A DNA stretch of 64,000 bases, taken from the NCBI GenBank assembly GCA_051004735.1, contig JBPCKA010000098.1:1-64000 (forward strand), given 5' to 3'. The DNA comes from Euzebya sp051004735. GTDB taxonomy: Bacteria > Actinomycetota > Nitriliruptoria > Euzebyales > Euzebyaceae. Shown piece by piece: positions 8,204 through 16,330 of this stretch. The notes below the pieces were generated by a model, which worked only from the letters and a program-made list of their open reading frames with translations, was not told the DNA's origin and ran no database searches. The translations under genes and the position numbers were made by a program. The stretch's first letter is position 1. Every line of letters begins with the position of its first letter.

Positions 8204-8674
8204 TCACGGTTCAGCGCGGTGCAACTCAGCCGTCAGGTGGACCTGCAGTGGGTGCCCGACGGCGGCCATGGACAACTGGTAGCGCATCGTGTCGTCCTCG
8301 ACTTCTACGATCCGCTGCACCTGTTGAATGCCGTGGATCGCTGCTGAGGGAGTAGTCGCCACAGCCTGGCTTGTCAGGACCAGACGTGTGCCGGTCAGTG
8401 TGCCGGTGTGTACCTCAACGACGCCGGTGGGTTGAGCGATCACCAGTTCCGGGATTCCCATGGGCAACCGGAAGTACCCCGCCTCGGCGTGGAGTGGCTG
8501 GCCCCCAGGAACCCGCTGTGTTCGCTGCGTGTAGGCCAGGACCGGCTTGGGCAAGGCGATGACCTGCACCTCTTCCTGGTACTCAAAGTCACCAATGCTT
8601 GGGTATGCCCCGTGGCCCTGACCGGTCCAACGACCGACCAGGAAATCCAGCGCGGCGATATCGGGATGGATCAC
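8204..8674 (-). CDS. Nitrobindin family heme-binding protein (FABP-like / THAP4-like)
   Basis: 156 residues from a GTG at 8674, the usual length of stand-alone nitrobindins. The N-terminal motif FLVGRWTGQGHGAYP matches the signature of the family, a ten-stranded beta-barrel binding ferric heme. Near the C-terminus, VHLTAELHR carries the histidine expected as the proximal heme ligand. Members bind nitric oxide and can isomerise peroxynitrite, so a role in reactive-nitrogen protection is likely from family knowledge. The open frame extends upstream to 8848, but that part has no nitrobindin similarity and poor composition. Probably co-transcribed with the following membrane-anchored protein, 33 bp away. 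Confidence 0.85.
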   Translation of the reverse strand: MIHPDIAALDFLVGRWTGQGHGAYPSIGDFEYQEEVQVIALPKPVLAYTQRTQRVPGGQPLHAEAGYFRLPMGIPELVIAQPTGVVEVHTGTLTGTRLVLTSQAVATTPSAAIHGIQQVQRIVEVEDDTMRYQLSMAAVGHPLQVHLTAELHRAEP

Positions 8675-8768
8675 AAGCAGCAGCCTAGAACCACATCGCA
8701 CGCACAGGCCGAGACAGTGACCCAGAGGGCCCCGGGTCTGATCACACAACGTAGGTATTAGTGAAATC

Positions 8769-8794
8769 ACAGTCTGCAGTACGTCACAGACTGT
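8769..8794. promoter_or_regulatory. Perfect inverted repeat, candidate operator of the liv operon
   Basis: ACAGTCTG and CAGACTGT form perfect 8-bp arms around a 10-bp spacer. The site ends four bases before a TTGACA hexamer at 8798-8803, a position suited to a dimeric TetR- or GntR-type regulator that controls the transport operon starting at 9051. Confidence 0.45.
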
Positions 8795-8797
8795 AAG

Positions 8798-8827
8798 TTG
8801 ACAACCCACGCGACAATCGCCTGATTT
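8798..8827 (+). promoter_or_regulatory. Candidate promoter of the livF-livM operon
   Basis: A perfect -35 hexamer TTGACA (8798-8803) is followed after 18 bp by TGATTT, a weak -10 match. The long leader to the ATG at 9051 contains the dyad at 8857-8879. The -35 is convincing, the -10 is not. Confidence 0.35.
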
Positions 8828-8856
8828 GTGTTTAGGCTCACTCCCCAAGGCGAGTG

Positions 8857-8879
8857 CCTACCGGACACCACCAGGTAGG
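8857..8879. promoter_or_regulatory. Inverted repeat CCTACC-N11-GGTAGG in the livF leader
   Basis: Six-base arms flank an 11-bp spacer between the candidate promoter and livF. The half-site CCTAC/GTAGG recurs in the tighter palindrome upstream of the binding-protein gene (14752-14768), which suggests that one regulator reads both. Confidence 0.35.
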
Positions 8880-9050
8880 TATTTGTCCCCGAAGCGCCGC
8901 CACCCACCACCGGTCGCTGAGACCACACATGCTTCCGAACGCCCCCTATCGCCACTGCCGAGGAACTTTGCGGGCTCGACAGACACTCAACCCGTCGCCC
9001 CCACCCGCCGGTGCCGTAGTCTGCGGCATGGTCGCGGGCGACCCAGACGA

Positions 9051-9896
9051 ATGGACGCAATGATGGACGCTGTGATGGCGGCCGAGGACAACCCGATGCC
9101 AGCGGGCGGGATGCTCGAGGTATCCAATCTTGAGGTGGTCTACGACGACGTTGTCCTGGTACTCCGCGGGGTCAGCCTGCAGGTGCCCGAAGGCAAGATC
9201 GTGGCGTTGCTCGGTGCCAACGGTGCCGGGAAGACCACGCTGCTGCGGGCCATCTCCGGCTTGCTGGATGTCCACAACGGCAAGATCACCAAGGGGTCAG
9301 TCACCCTTGATGGTGAGGAGATCCACGGCCTGGCCCCCGAACGCGTCGTCGGCGTCGGTGTCAAACAGGCGCTTGAGGGTCGCAGGATCTTCGCGGAGTT
9401 CACGGTGGAGGAAAACCTGCGGGTCGGCGCCCACACCGACACCAGCGTGATGAAGGAGAACATGGAGCGGGTCTATGACCTGTTCCCGATCCTGCGCGAT
9501 CGACGCAAGGCCACGGCGGGCTACCTGTCGGGTGGTGAGCAGACGATGCTGTCCATGGGACGGGCTCTGATGTCAAACCCGCGCTACCTGCTGCTGGACG
9601 AACCCAGCCTGGGGTTGGCACCACAACTCGTGGACCAGATCCGCAACCTGATTGTTGAGATCAACAGTCAGGGCGTCACCGTGCTACTGGTCGAGCAGAA
9701 CGCCGCGATGGCGCTGGGCGTCGCCGAACACGGCTACATCATGGAGACCGGCAAGGTCGTGATGGACAAACCGGCACGGGAACTACTCGAGGACGATGAC
9801 GTCAAGGAGTTCTATCTGGGGCTTGCCGATGAAGGCAGCGCCAAGTCCTTCCGGGATGTGAAGCATTACAAACGCCGCAAGAGGTGGCTGTCATGA
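9051..9896 (+). CDS. livF: Branched-chain amino acid-type ABC transporter ATP-binding protein (LivF-like)
   Basis: 281 residues from the ATG at 9051. In-frame ATGs at 9060, 9063 and 9075 are alternatives, as no strong Shine-Dalgarno decides. It carries Walker A GANGAGKTT, Q-loop region, signature LSGGEQ and Walker B YLLLDEPS, in the compact LivF layout. It ends with a basic extension of about 30 residues (KHYKRRKRWLS). It should be one of two cytoplasmic ATPases powering a HAAT-family importer. The next gene overlaps by four bases (ATGA), so translation is coupled. Substrate is not fixed by the ATPase; see the acyl-CoA synthetase inside the operon. Confidence 0.93.
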   Translation: MDAMMDAVMAAEDNPMPAGGMLEVSNLEVVYDDVVLVLRGVSLQVPEGKIVALLGANGAGKTTLLRAISGLLDVHNGKITKGSVTLDGEEIHGLAPERVVGVGVKQALEGRRIFAEFTVEENLRVGAHTDTSVMKENMERVYDLFPILRDRRKATAGYLSGGEQTMLSMGRALMSNPRYLLLDEPSLGLAPQLVDQIRNLIVEINSQGVTVLLVEQNAAMALGVAEHGYIMETGKVVMDKPARELLEDDDVKEFYLGLADEGSAKSFRDVKHYKRRKRWLS

Positions 9897-10768
9897 CCGC
9901 TGCGACCACCGAGCCGATTCTTCGGTTTGACAACGTGCGGCTGTCCTTCTCGGGCGTCATCGCGATCGACGACGTCTCATTTCAGGTGGGGCCGCGGGAG
10001 CTTTTCGCGATCATCGGTCCAAACGGTGCCGGGAAGACCTCCATCTTCAACGTCCTGTCGGGCGTCTATGCGCCACAGGAGGGAGAGGTGGTGTTCCGAG
10101 GACAAACCATCCTGGGACGCTCACCCCATCGCATCGCCGACGCCGGCATGGCGAGAACCTTCCAAAACATCGAACTGTTCGGCAACCTGACAGTGCTGGA
10201 CAACCTCATGCTGGGTCGCCACCACAACATCAACTACGGGTTCCTGGCAGCGATGCTGTATGTCGGCAAGGCACACAGGCAAGAGATGGCGAATCGAGCA
10301 GTGGTCGAGGACATCATCGACTTCCTCGAGATCCAGGAGTTCCGCAAGATGCCAGTCGGCCTGCTGCCCTACGGCATCCAGAAGCGTGTGGAATTGGGGC
10401 GGGCATTAGCCATGGATCCCAAACTTCTGCTCCTGGATGAACCGGTCGCTGGCATGAACGTCGAGGAGACCGAGGACATGGCACGGTTCATCCTGGACAT
10501 CCGTGACGAGCTGGACATTCCCATAATCCTTGTCGAACACGACATGGGCTTGGTAATGGATTTGGCCGACCGGGTGATGGTGGTCGATTTCGGTCAACCG
10601 GTGGCCACTGGACTGCCCGCGGAGATCCAACGCAATCCCGACGTCATCAGGGCCTATCTGGGTTCAGATCAGGTCCAGCTTGACGAGGGCCCGATCGAAG
10701 CCCATTCCGCCGACGACGCTGATGGCAACGCTGGCACCGAAATGCAGAAGGAAGGATCAGAATCATGA
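9893..10768 (+). CDS. livG: Branched-chain amino acid-type ABC transporter ATP-binding protein (LivG-like)
   Basis: 291 residues. The ATG at 9893 overlaps the livF stop and has GAGGTGG just upstream. Motifs are Walker A GPNGAGKTS, ARTFQNIELF typical of LivG, Walker B KLLLLDEPVAGMN and switch His in LVEHDM. The signature region reads LLPYGIQKRVELGRAL, where the usual LSGGQ/LPYG consensus appears as LPYGIQK, as is common in LivG proteins. A 35-residue acidic tail is extra. It pairs with LivF as the second ATPase of the importer. Its stop overlaps the acyl-CoA synthetase start (ATGA). Confidence 0.93.
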   Translation: MTAATTEPILRFDNVRLSFSGVIAIDDVSFQVGPRELFAIIGPNGAGKTSIFNVLSGVYAPQEGEVVFRGQTILGRSPHRIADAGMARTFQNIELFGNLTVLDNLMLGRHHNINYGFLAAMLYVGKAHRQEMANRAVVEDIIDFLEIQEFRKMPVGLLPYGIQKRVELGRALAMDPKLLLLDEPVAGMNVEETEDMARFILDIRDELDIPIILVEHDMGLVMDLADRVMVVDFGQPVATGLPAEIQRNPDVIRAYLGSDQVQLDEGPIEAHSADDADGNAGTEMQKEGSES

Positions 10769-12684
10769 CGGCAACGCTGGATCGTGCCGAGGGGTCTGTC
10801 ACCGTCAAGTCCGTTGCCACCCGCATTCGGGACTGGGCGCAGAAATCGCCCGAGACCGTCGCGTTGCGCGAGAAGGACTTCGGGGTGTGGAAGGAGGTGA
10901 CCTGGGCCGAGTACTGGGACAGCGCCCAGATCGTGGCGCACGCCCTGCTGGCACGTGGATTGCAGGCCGGTGACCGGGTTGCGATCCATTCGGAGAATCG
11001 CCGCGAATGGCTGTTCGCCGACGTCGGCTGCACCGCGGTCAGAGGCATCACCGTCGGCCTGTACCCCACCAACCCGGGACCGGAAGTGCAGTATCTGCTG
11101 CGCAACTCGGGCACCAAGATCTTGATCGCCGAGGATCAGGAGCAGGTCGACAAGGCCCTTGATGTCATCGACTCGCTGCTCGACCTGACCACCATCGTCT
11201 ACCTGGAACCTCGCGGGATTCGCTTCCGTTACGACGATCCCCGGTTGATCTCATGGCCGGACTTCCTGGATCTGGGTCGCACTCACCGGGAACAGAATCC
11301 GGGGGCAGTCGCCGAGCGGATGGCCCAGGCCCAGCCGGATGACGTCATGACCTTGATCTATACCTCGGGGACCACGGGTCCGCCCAAGGGGGTCATGCTG
11401 AACCAGGTCAACGTCGAGTTCTGCATCGACACCCTTGTCAACAGTGGAGGGTTCTACGATCCGCCGGCAAGTGAGAAGGACGTCTCGCTGTCCTATCTCC
11501 CCCTGTGCCACATTGCCGAGCGTGCGGCAACGATCTACCTGAATGCCGAAGCGGGTGTTCAGGTGCACTTCGCCGAGTCCATCGAAACCGTGCCCATGAA
11601 CCTGCAGGAGGTTCAGCCCACAGTGTTCTTCGCGGTGCCACGGATCTGGGAGAAGATGCTGGCATCGGTGGAGATCAGGATCGCCTCGGCCTCCGCTGTC
11701 AAGCGCATGTCGTGGTCGTTTTGGTCGAAAGTCGCCCGTTGGCTGGGTACACGACGTGTGGCAAACGGCGGAAACCACACCCCTGCCACACGGATCGTGT
11801 ATGCCATTGGCTACGTGTTCATGTTCCGCGCCCTGCAGGACCGTCTGGGCATGCGACTGGTGCGGACCGCCGGAACGGGCGCCGCCCCCATCGCCCCCGA
11901 AGTGCTGCAGTGGTTCTGGGGCATCGGCGTGCCCATCTATGAGTTGTACGGCATGAGCGAGAACGCTGCGGTTGCCACCTCCAACCGGCCCGGACGGATG
12001 AAGATCGGCTCGGTCGGCGAACCCCATGACGGCATCGAGGTCAAGATCGACGAGCAGTCCGGCGAGATCCTGACCCGCCATCCGGCGGTCTTCGCTGGCT
12101 ACTGGCAGAACCCGGAGGCAACCGCCGAAACCATTGATGCAGACGGCTGGCTGCATACCGGAGACGTCGGTGAGTGGGTGGATGGAACCCACATCAAGAT
12201 CGTGGATCGCATCAAGGACATCATCATCACCGCGGGCGGCAAGAACATCTCGCCCAGCGAGATAGAGAACTCCCTTAAGGCCTCGGAATACATCAAGGAA
12301 GCCGTCGTCATCGGTGACAAGCGCAAGTACCTGACGGCCTTGATCGGAATTGAACTGGACACCGTCGGTGACTGGGCGCAACGTCGCAACCTCTCCTACA
12401 CGACCTATCGAGACCTGTCGGAGAAGCAGGAGGTCGTTGAGCTCATCGCGGAACTCGTGGAGAAGACCAACGCCAAGTTCTCCCGTGTCGAGGGGATCAA
12501 GAAGTTCCGCATGCTGCCCAAGGAACTGGAACACGAGGATGGCGAAATGACCGCTACCCAGAAGGTGAAACGGTCGGCACTGTATGAGATCTTCGAGGAC
12601 CTGGTGGAGGGCATGTACTCGGGGTCAGCCCACGGCGCAGGTGCCGATGGCACGACCTACGTCAACGAGGGAGTCTCGACATGA
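10765..12684 (+). CDS. Long-chain-type acyl-CoA synthetase (AMP-forming), inside ABC importer operon
   Basis: 639 residues, FadD15/FACS type. The ATP/AMP signature YTSGTTGPPKGVML lies near residues 195-208. ELYGMSE is the A5 motif, and GWLHTGDVG and the later KDIIITAGGKNISP belong to the mobile C-terminal domain. The enzyme joins a carboxylic acid to CoA through an acyl-adenylate. It sits between the ATPase and permease genes with ATGA overlaps on both sides, so it is made in step with the transporter. This suggests uptake of a fatty, aromatic or other organic acid that is trapped as its CoA ester (vectorial acylation). Chain-length specificity cannot be read from the sequence. Confidence 0.92.
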   Translation: MTATLDRAEGSVTVKSVATRIRDWAQKSPETVALREKDFGVWKEVTWAEYWDSAQIVAHALLARGLQAGDRVAIHSENRREWLFADVGCTAVRGITVGLYPTNPGPEVQYLLRNSGTKILIAEDQEQVDKALDVIDSLLDLTTIVYLEPRGIRFRYDDPRLISWPDFLDLGRTHREQNPGAVAERMAQAQPDDVMTLIYTSGTTGPPKGVMLNQVNVEFCIDTLVNSGGFYDPPASEKDVSLSYLPLCHIAERAATIYLNAEAGVQVHFAESIETVPMNLQEVQPTVFFAVPRIWEKMLASVEIRIASASAVKRMSWSFWSKVARWLGTRRVANGGNHTPATRIVYAIGYVFMFRALQDRLGMRLVRTAGTGAAPIAPEVLQWFWGIGVPIYELYGMSENAAVATSNRPGRMKIGSVGEPHDGIEVKIDEQSGEILTRHPAVFAGYWQNPEATAETIDADGWLHTGDVGEWVDGTHIKIVDRIKDIIITAGGKNISPSEIENSLKASEYIKEAVVIGDKRKYLTALIGIELDTVGDWAQRRNLSYTTYRDLSEKQEVVELIAELVEKTNAKFSRVEGIKKFRMLPKELEHEDGEMTATQKVKRSALYEIFEDLVEGMYSGSAHGAGADGTTYVNEGVST

Positions 12685-13568
12685 TCCAGTTCCTGCAGGC
12701 CGTGATCGCGGGGTTGGGACAGGGATCGATCTATGCGTTGATCGCCCTGGGCTTCGTGATCATCTACAAGTCCACGCTGGTCATCAGCTTCGCCCAACCC
12801 GCGTTGATGATCACCGGCAGCCTCCTCATGGTCTTCCTGCACGAATCGATCGGGTTCTGGCCGGCCCTGGGTGTGGCCATCATCGGGACCGCGGTGGTTG
12901 GACTGACCGTCGAACGGGTGGCCCTGCGCCCCATGATCGGAGAGCCGGTCTTCGTCGTCGCCATCATCACCATCGGCATCGACCTGGTGCTGCGGGTGAT
13001 CCAGAACCGGTTTATCGGGACAAACCTGCGTTTCGTCGGTGATCCCTGGGGACTCAAGAACTTCAGCGTCGGAGGTGTACTGGTCAATCAGCGTGACATC
13101 GCACGTCTGGTAGCGACGCTGGCGATCGTCGCCCTGTTGTTCGCCTTCTTCAAGTTCAGCCGCTTCGGGTTGGGCATGCGTGCCGCCGCCTTCGACCAGG
13201 AGACCGCCCTGGCCCAGGGCATCAATGTCGGCCGGGTGTTCGCCGTGTCATGGGGTCTGGCTGGGGCCCTTGCCGCAGTCGCAGGCATGTTCGTGGACGG
13301 TGCCTCGGGCATCACCCAAAACACCTGGATCATCGCGTTGAAAGCCCTGCCCGCCATCATTATCGGTGGTTTGGACTCCGTCGGCGGGGCGGTCCTGGGC
13401 GGTCTGGCGGTCGGGGTCGTCGAGGCTCTGGTGGGCACCTACCAGGGGCAATACTTTCCCTGGCTGGGCAACAACTTCGCACCTGTGTCCCCCTATGTCC
13501 TGCTGCTGATCGTGCTGTTGATCAAGCCCTACGGCTTGTTCGGCACTCCTGAGGTCGAACGAGTATGA
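12681..13568 (+). CDS. livH: Branched-chain amino acid-type ABC transporter permease (LivH-like)
   Basis: 295 residues with about eight predicted transmembrane helices. The N-terminus (GLGQGSIYALIALGFVIIYK) is typical of LivH, and GLDSVGGAVLGGLAVGVVE is the cytoplasmic coupling-loop region that contacts the ATPases. The start codon overlaps the synthetase stop by four bases. It forms the membrane channel together with the next gene product. Confidence 0.92.
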   Translation: MIQFLQAVIAGLGQGSIYALIALGFVIIYKSTLVISFAQPALMITGSLLMVFLHESIGFWPALGVAIIGTAVVGLTVERVALRPMIGEPVFVVAIITIGIDLVLRVIQNRFIGTNLRFVGDPWGLKNFSVGGVLVNQRDIARLVATLAIVALLFAFFKFSRFGLGMRAAAFDQETALAQGINVGRVFAVSWGLAGALAAVAGMFVDGASGITQNTWIIALKALPAIIIGGLDSVGGAVLGGLAVGVVEALVGTYQGQYFPWLGNNFAPVSPYVLLLIVLLIKPYGLFGTPEVERV

Positions 13569-14695
13569 GTGCCCTGCTGGGCGGATCCGGCGTTCGCAGG
13601 CGACCCGCGCTGTACACCTCCTACGACGCCGACATGGCCCTGTTCAACACCCGGGCGAAGGCCGTCAGTGTTCTCGTTCTGCTGATTCTCACAGCTCTGA
13701 TGCCGTTCTTTTTGGATGCGAACCTGCTGGTCTTGATGAGTCGTGCGTTCGCGTTGGCGATCGGCGCGATCGGCATGAATCTGGTCACCGGGTATGCCGG
13801 CCAGGTCTCGCTGGGTCACGCCTTTTTCGTGGGATTGGGGGCGTTCACGGCTGCGACCGTCAGCGGCAACCCTGAATCGCGCACCCTTGGCTTTGGCCTG
13901 CCGATGATCGTGTGGTTGCCTGCCGCCGCGCTCATTCCCGGACTGATCGGCGCCGTTGTTGCCCCGCTGGCCACGCGCCTGCGGGGGCTGTACCTGGCGA
14001 TCGTGACCTTGGGTCTGGTGTTCTTGGGTGAGCACTTGTTCCGCGAGGCCGACTTCATCACCGGCGGGTTCGGTGTGGGTCGCCCCGGTGTCCAGGCGTC
14101 GTTCTTCGGCATCTCGCTGACGGACAATGGTCCCTCATTCAGCGGCCAGGCGAAAACGTTCTGGTTCGCACTGGTGCTGCTGATCGTCGTCGCCCTGTTG
14201 GGACGCAACATCGCCCGGACCGCTGTCGGACGTGCCTTCCAGGCTGTGCGCGATCGAGACATCGCGGCGGAGATCATCGGCGTGCAGTTGACCAAAAGCA
14301 AAGTACTGGCCTTTGTCATCTCCTCCGCCTTCGCGGGCTTGTCGGGGGCTGTGCTTTACACCATCACCCGGCAGATCACGCCGGAATCCTTCAACCTGGG
14401 CCTGAGTGTGCAGTTCATCGCAATCATCCTGATCGGTGGCGCCTCAACGATCAGCGGGTCGATCGCCGGGGCGGTCTTCCTCACCGTCCTGTTGAGACTG
14501 GCCGAGGAACTCAGCCGTTTCGCGAGTTTCATCCCCCCACCGGGACAGCCCGGTGGTCTGCTGAACACTGCTCAGGTGTCCATCATTCTGTACGGCTTTC
14601 TCATCGTCGGCTTCCTGCTGTTCGAACCACGAGGGCTGTTCGGGGTGTGGATTCGAATCCGCAACTACTGGAAGGGCTGGCCGTTCAGCTATTGA
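13565..14695 (+). CDS. livM: Branched-chain amino acid-type ABC transporter permease (LivM-like)
   Basis: 376 residues with about ten predicted transmembrane segments after a 30-residue cytoplasmic N-terminus. LivM signatures are visible: NLVTGYAGQVSLGHA, then GLYLAIVTLGLVFL, then GRAFQAVRDRDIAAEIIGV (coupling region). The start overlaps livH by four bases. It completes the permease pair. The coding chain ends here. The binding-protein gene follows after 125 bp with its own promoter, which allows higher expression of the receptor. Confidence 0.92.
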   Translation: MSALLGGSGVRRRPALYTSYDADMALFNTRAKAVSVLVLLILTALMPFFLDANLLVLMSRAFALAIGAIGMNLVTGYAGQVSLGHAFFVGLGAFTAATVSGNPESRTLGFGLPMIVWLPAAALIPGLIGAVVAPLATRLRGLYLAIVTLGLVFLGEHLFREADFITGGFGVGRPGVQASFFGISLTDNGPSFSGQAKTFWFALVLLIVVALLGRNIARTAVGRAFQAVRDRDIAAEIIGVQLTKSKVLAFVISSAFAGLSGAVLYTITRQITPESFNLGLSVQFIAIILIGGASTISGSIAGAVFLTVLLRLAEELSRFASFIPPPGQPGGLLNTAQVSIILYGFLIVGFLLFEPRGLFGVWIRIRNYWKGWPFSY

Positions 14696-14734
14696 GTGGT
14701 CAGGTGCAGTTCCGTCCCTGCCGGCGCTGCCACG

Positions 14735-14768
14735 TATACTTCCCATAGAGTCCTACTACGCTAGTAGG
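14735..14768 (+). promoter_or_regulatory. Promoter -10 plus overlapping palindromic operator before the binding-protein gene
   Basis: TATACT (14735-14740) is a near-consensus -10 box; no clear -35 precedes it. A perfect palindrome CCTACTA-CGC-TAGTAGG occupies 14752-14768, just after the predicted start site, where a bound repressor would block transcription. The arms share CCTAC/GTAGG with the dyad at 8857-8879. A purely structural role as a short hairpin is possible but less likely, because there is no T-run. Confidence 0.5.
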
Positions 14769-14820
14769 TTGTCATCACACCGGCGGAAGCGAGGGTCCGC
14801 CACACACAAGGAGACAGAAC

Positions 14821-16218
14821 ATGAGGTTGCACTCACGCTGGGCCCGGTTGGCCCTGATACTCGCGGTCCTGTCATTGATGGCGGCCGCGTGCTCGTCCTC
14901 TGATGACGCGGCCGGTGGCGGCGCCACCGACGAACCTGCTTCGACGCCAGCGGCGGACGAGCCCACCGACGACGCGATGGCGTCGGACGAGCCCACTGAC
15001 GACTCGGCAGCCCCGGCCGGTGACATCGCCTTTGATGTCGGCGTGACCGAGGAGGCATGTCCAGAGGGTGTCAACCCGGACAACGGCTGCATCTACCTGG
15101 GCACCATCTCGGACTTGACACAGGGCCCGTTCGCTGCGCTTGCGGTGCCGATCACCGACGCTCAGACCCGGTTCTGGGAGCAGGTCAACGCCGGCGGTGG
15201 CATCGGTGGATTTGACATCAACACCGCGGAGTACACCCGCGATAACCAGTACAACCCTGAGGTCCACTCACAGCAGTACGAGGAGATCAAGGGCAACATT
15301 CTGGCAATCGCCCAGTCGCTGGGCTCACCCACGACCTTCGCAATCATCGATGACCTTCGTACCAACAACGTCGTGACCGCCCCGGCCTCCTGGACCTCGG
15401 CGTGGCTGTTCGAGGACGTCATCATCGAGTCCGGCAACACCTACTGCATCGAAGCACAGAACGGTCTTGACTACCTGGCCGAGAACGGCGACCCGATCGA
15501 AACCGTCATGGCCGTCCACTTCCCCGGTGACTACGGCGACGACGGCGCTGCCGGTGCCCGTAACTGGGCAGAGGTCAACGGCGCTGAGTTCATCGACGTC
15601 CCCACCACTCCGGGTGCGGACAACCAGGGTGAGGCAGTCGGCCAGATTGTCGGCGGTGGTGCCGACGTGGTCGTGATCACCACCGGTCCGACCGATGCGG
15701 GGACCCTGGTGGGTCAGGCAGCTGCGGCCGGTTACACCGGACGTTTCCTGTTCAACAGCCCCTCGTTCAACCCAGGTCTCATGGCCTCCCCCGCCGCCCC
15801 GGCGGTCATCGGCCAGGTCACCGTGGCCGGTCCCTGGGAACCCTTCCAGACCGACACGCCAGGCCACCAGGCCATGCGTGATGCACTGGGCGACATCGAA
15901 GGCAATGACGGCTACACCTCCGGGTGGGTCTGGTCATATCCGATGCTGGCAGTGATCACCCAGGCCGTCGAGAACGGCGACCTGACCCGTCAGGGCATGA
16001 TCGACGCGGTCGGTCAGATCACTGAGGTCGACTACCAGGGCATGCTGCCCGAGGGCTCGGGCAACCTGAGCGGTGATGCCAACGGCAGCGCCGTCCGTGC
16101 CACCTCCATCGCCATCCCGACCGATGAGTTCCCCAGTGGACTTGACGGACAGGGCTTCTACGAGGGCGACACCGCTGCCGCCTTTGAGTTCGGTGAGGAA
16201 GCCTGCTACGTGGGCTAG
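14821..16218 (+). CDS. livK: Substrate-binding lipoprotein of the Liv-type importer
   Basis: 465 residues with AAGGAG about seven bases before the ATG. Residues 1-24 are a lipoprotein signal peptide ending in the lipobox LMAAAC. Then comes an acidic Asp/Glu/Pro/Ala/Thr linker (about 25-68), and from about 90 a periplasmic-binding-protein type I fold (IYLGTISDLTQGPF; FWEQVNAGGGIGGF). The family binds amino acids, short-chain amides, aromatic or fatty acids. The linked acyl-CoA synthetase argues for an acid. It is anchored outside the membrane and delivers ligand to LivH/LivM. Conserved Cys pairs may form disulfides. Confidence 0.9.
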   Translation: MRLHSRWARLALILAVLSLMAAACSSSDDAAGGGATDEPASTPAADEPTDDAMASDEPTDDSAAPAGDIAFDVGVTEEACPEGVNPDNGCIYLGTISDLTQGPFAALAVPITDAQTRFWEQVNAGGGIGGFDINTAEYTRDNQYNPEVHSQQYEEIKGNILAIAQSLGSPTTFAIIDDLRTNNVVTAPASWTSAWLFEDVIIESGNTYCIEAQNGLDYLAENGDPIETVMAVHFPGDYGDDGAAGARNWAEVNGAEFIDVPTTPGADNQGEAVGQIVGGGADVVVITTGPTDAGTLVGQAAAAGYTGRFLFNSPSFNPGLMASPAAPAVIGQVTVAGPWEPFQTDTPGHQAMRDALGDIEGNDGYTSGWVWSYPMLAVITQAVENGDLTRQGMIDAVGQITEVDYQGMLPEGSGNLSGDANGSAVRATSIAIPTDEFPSGLDGQGFYEGDTAAAFEFGEEACYVG

Positions 16219-16240
16219 TCGGCAACGACGATAACGATGG

Positions 16241-16280
16241 CGAACACCGGTCCGTGAGGGAGCGGTGTTCGTCGTTTTGT
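16241..16280 (+). terminator. Rho-independent-like terminator after livK
   Basis: CGAACACCG (16241-16249) pairs with CGGTGTTCG (16263-16271), with a 13-nt loop, followed by a T-rich stretch TCGTTTTGTT. It starts 22 bp after the stop codon and would close the liv transcription unit before glgC. Confidence 0.7.
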
Positions 16281-16330
16281 TCGCGTTGTCCCAGGGTGGC
16301 CGCCCACTGCCCACGCGCTAGTGTCCGGGC

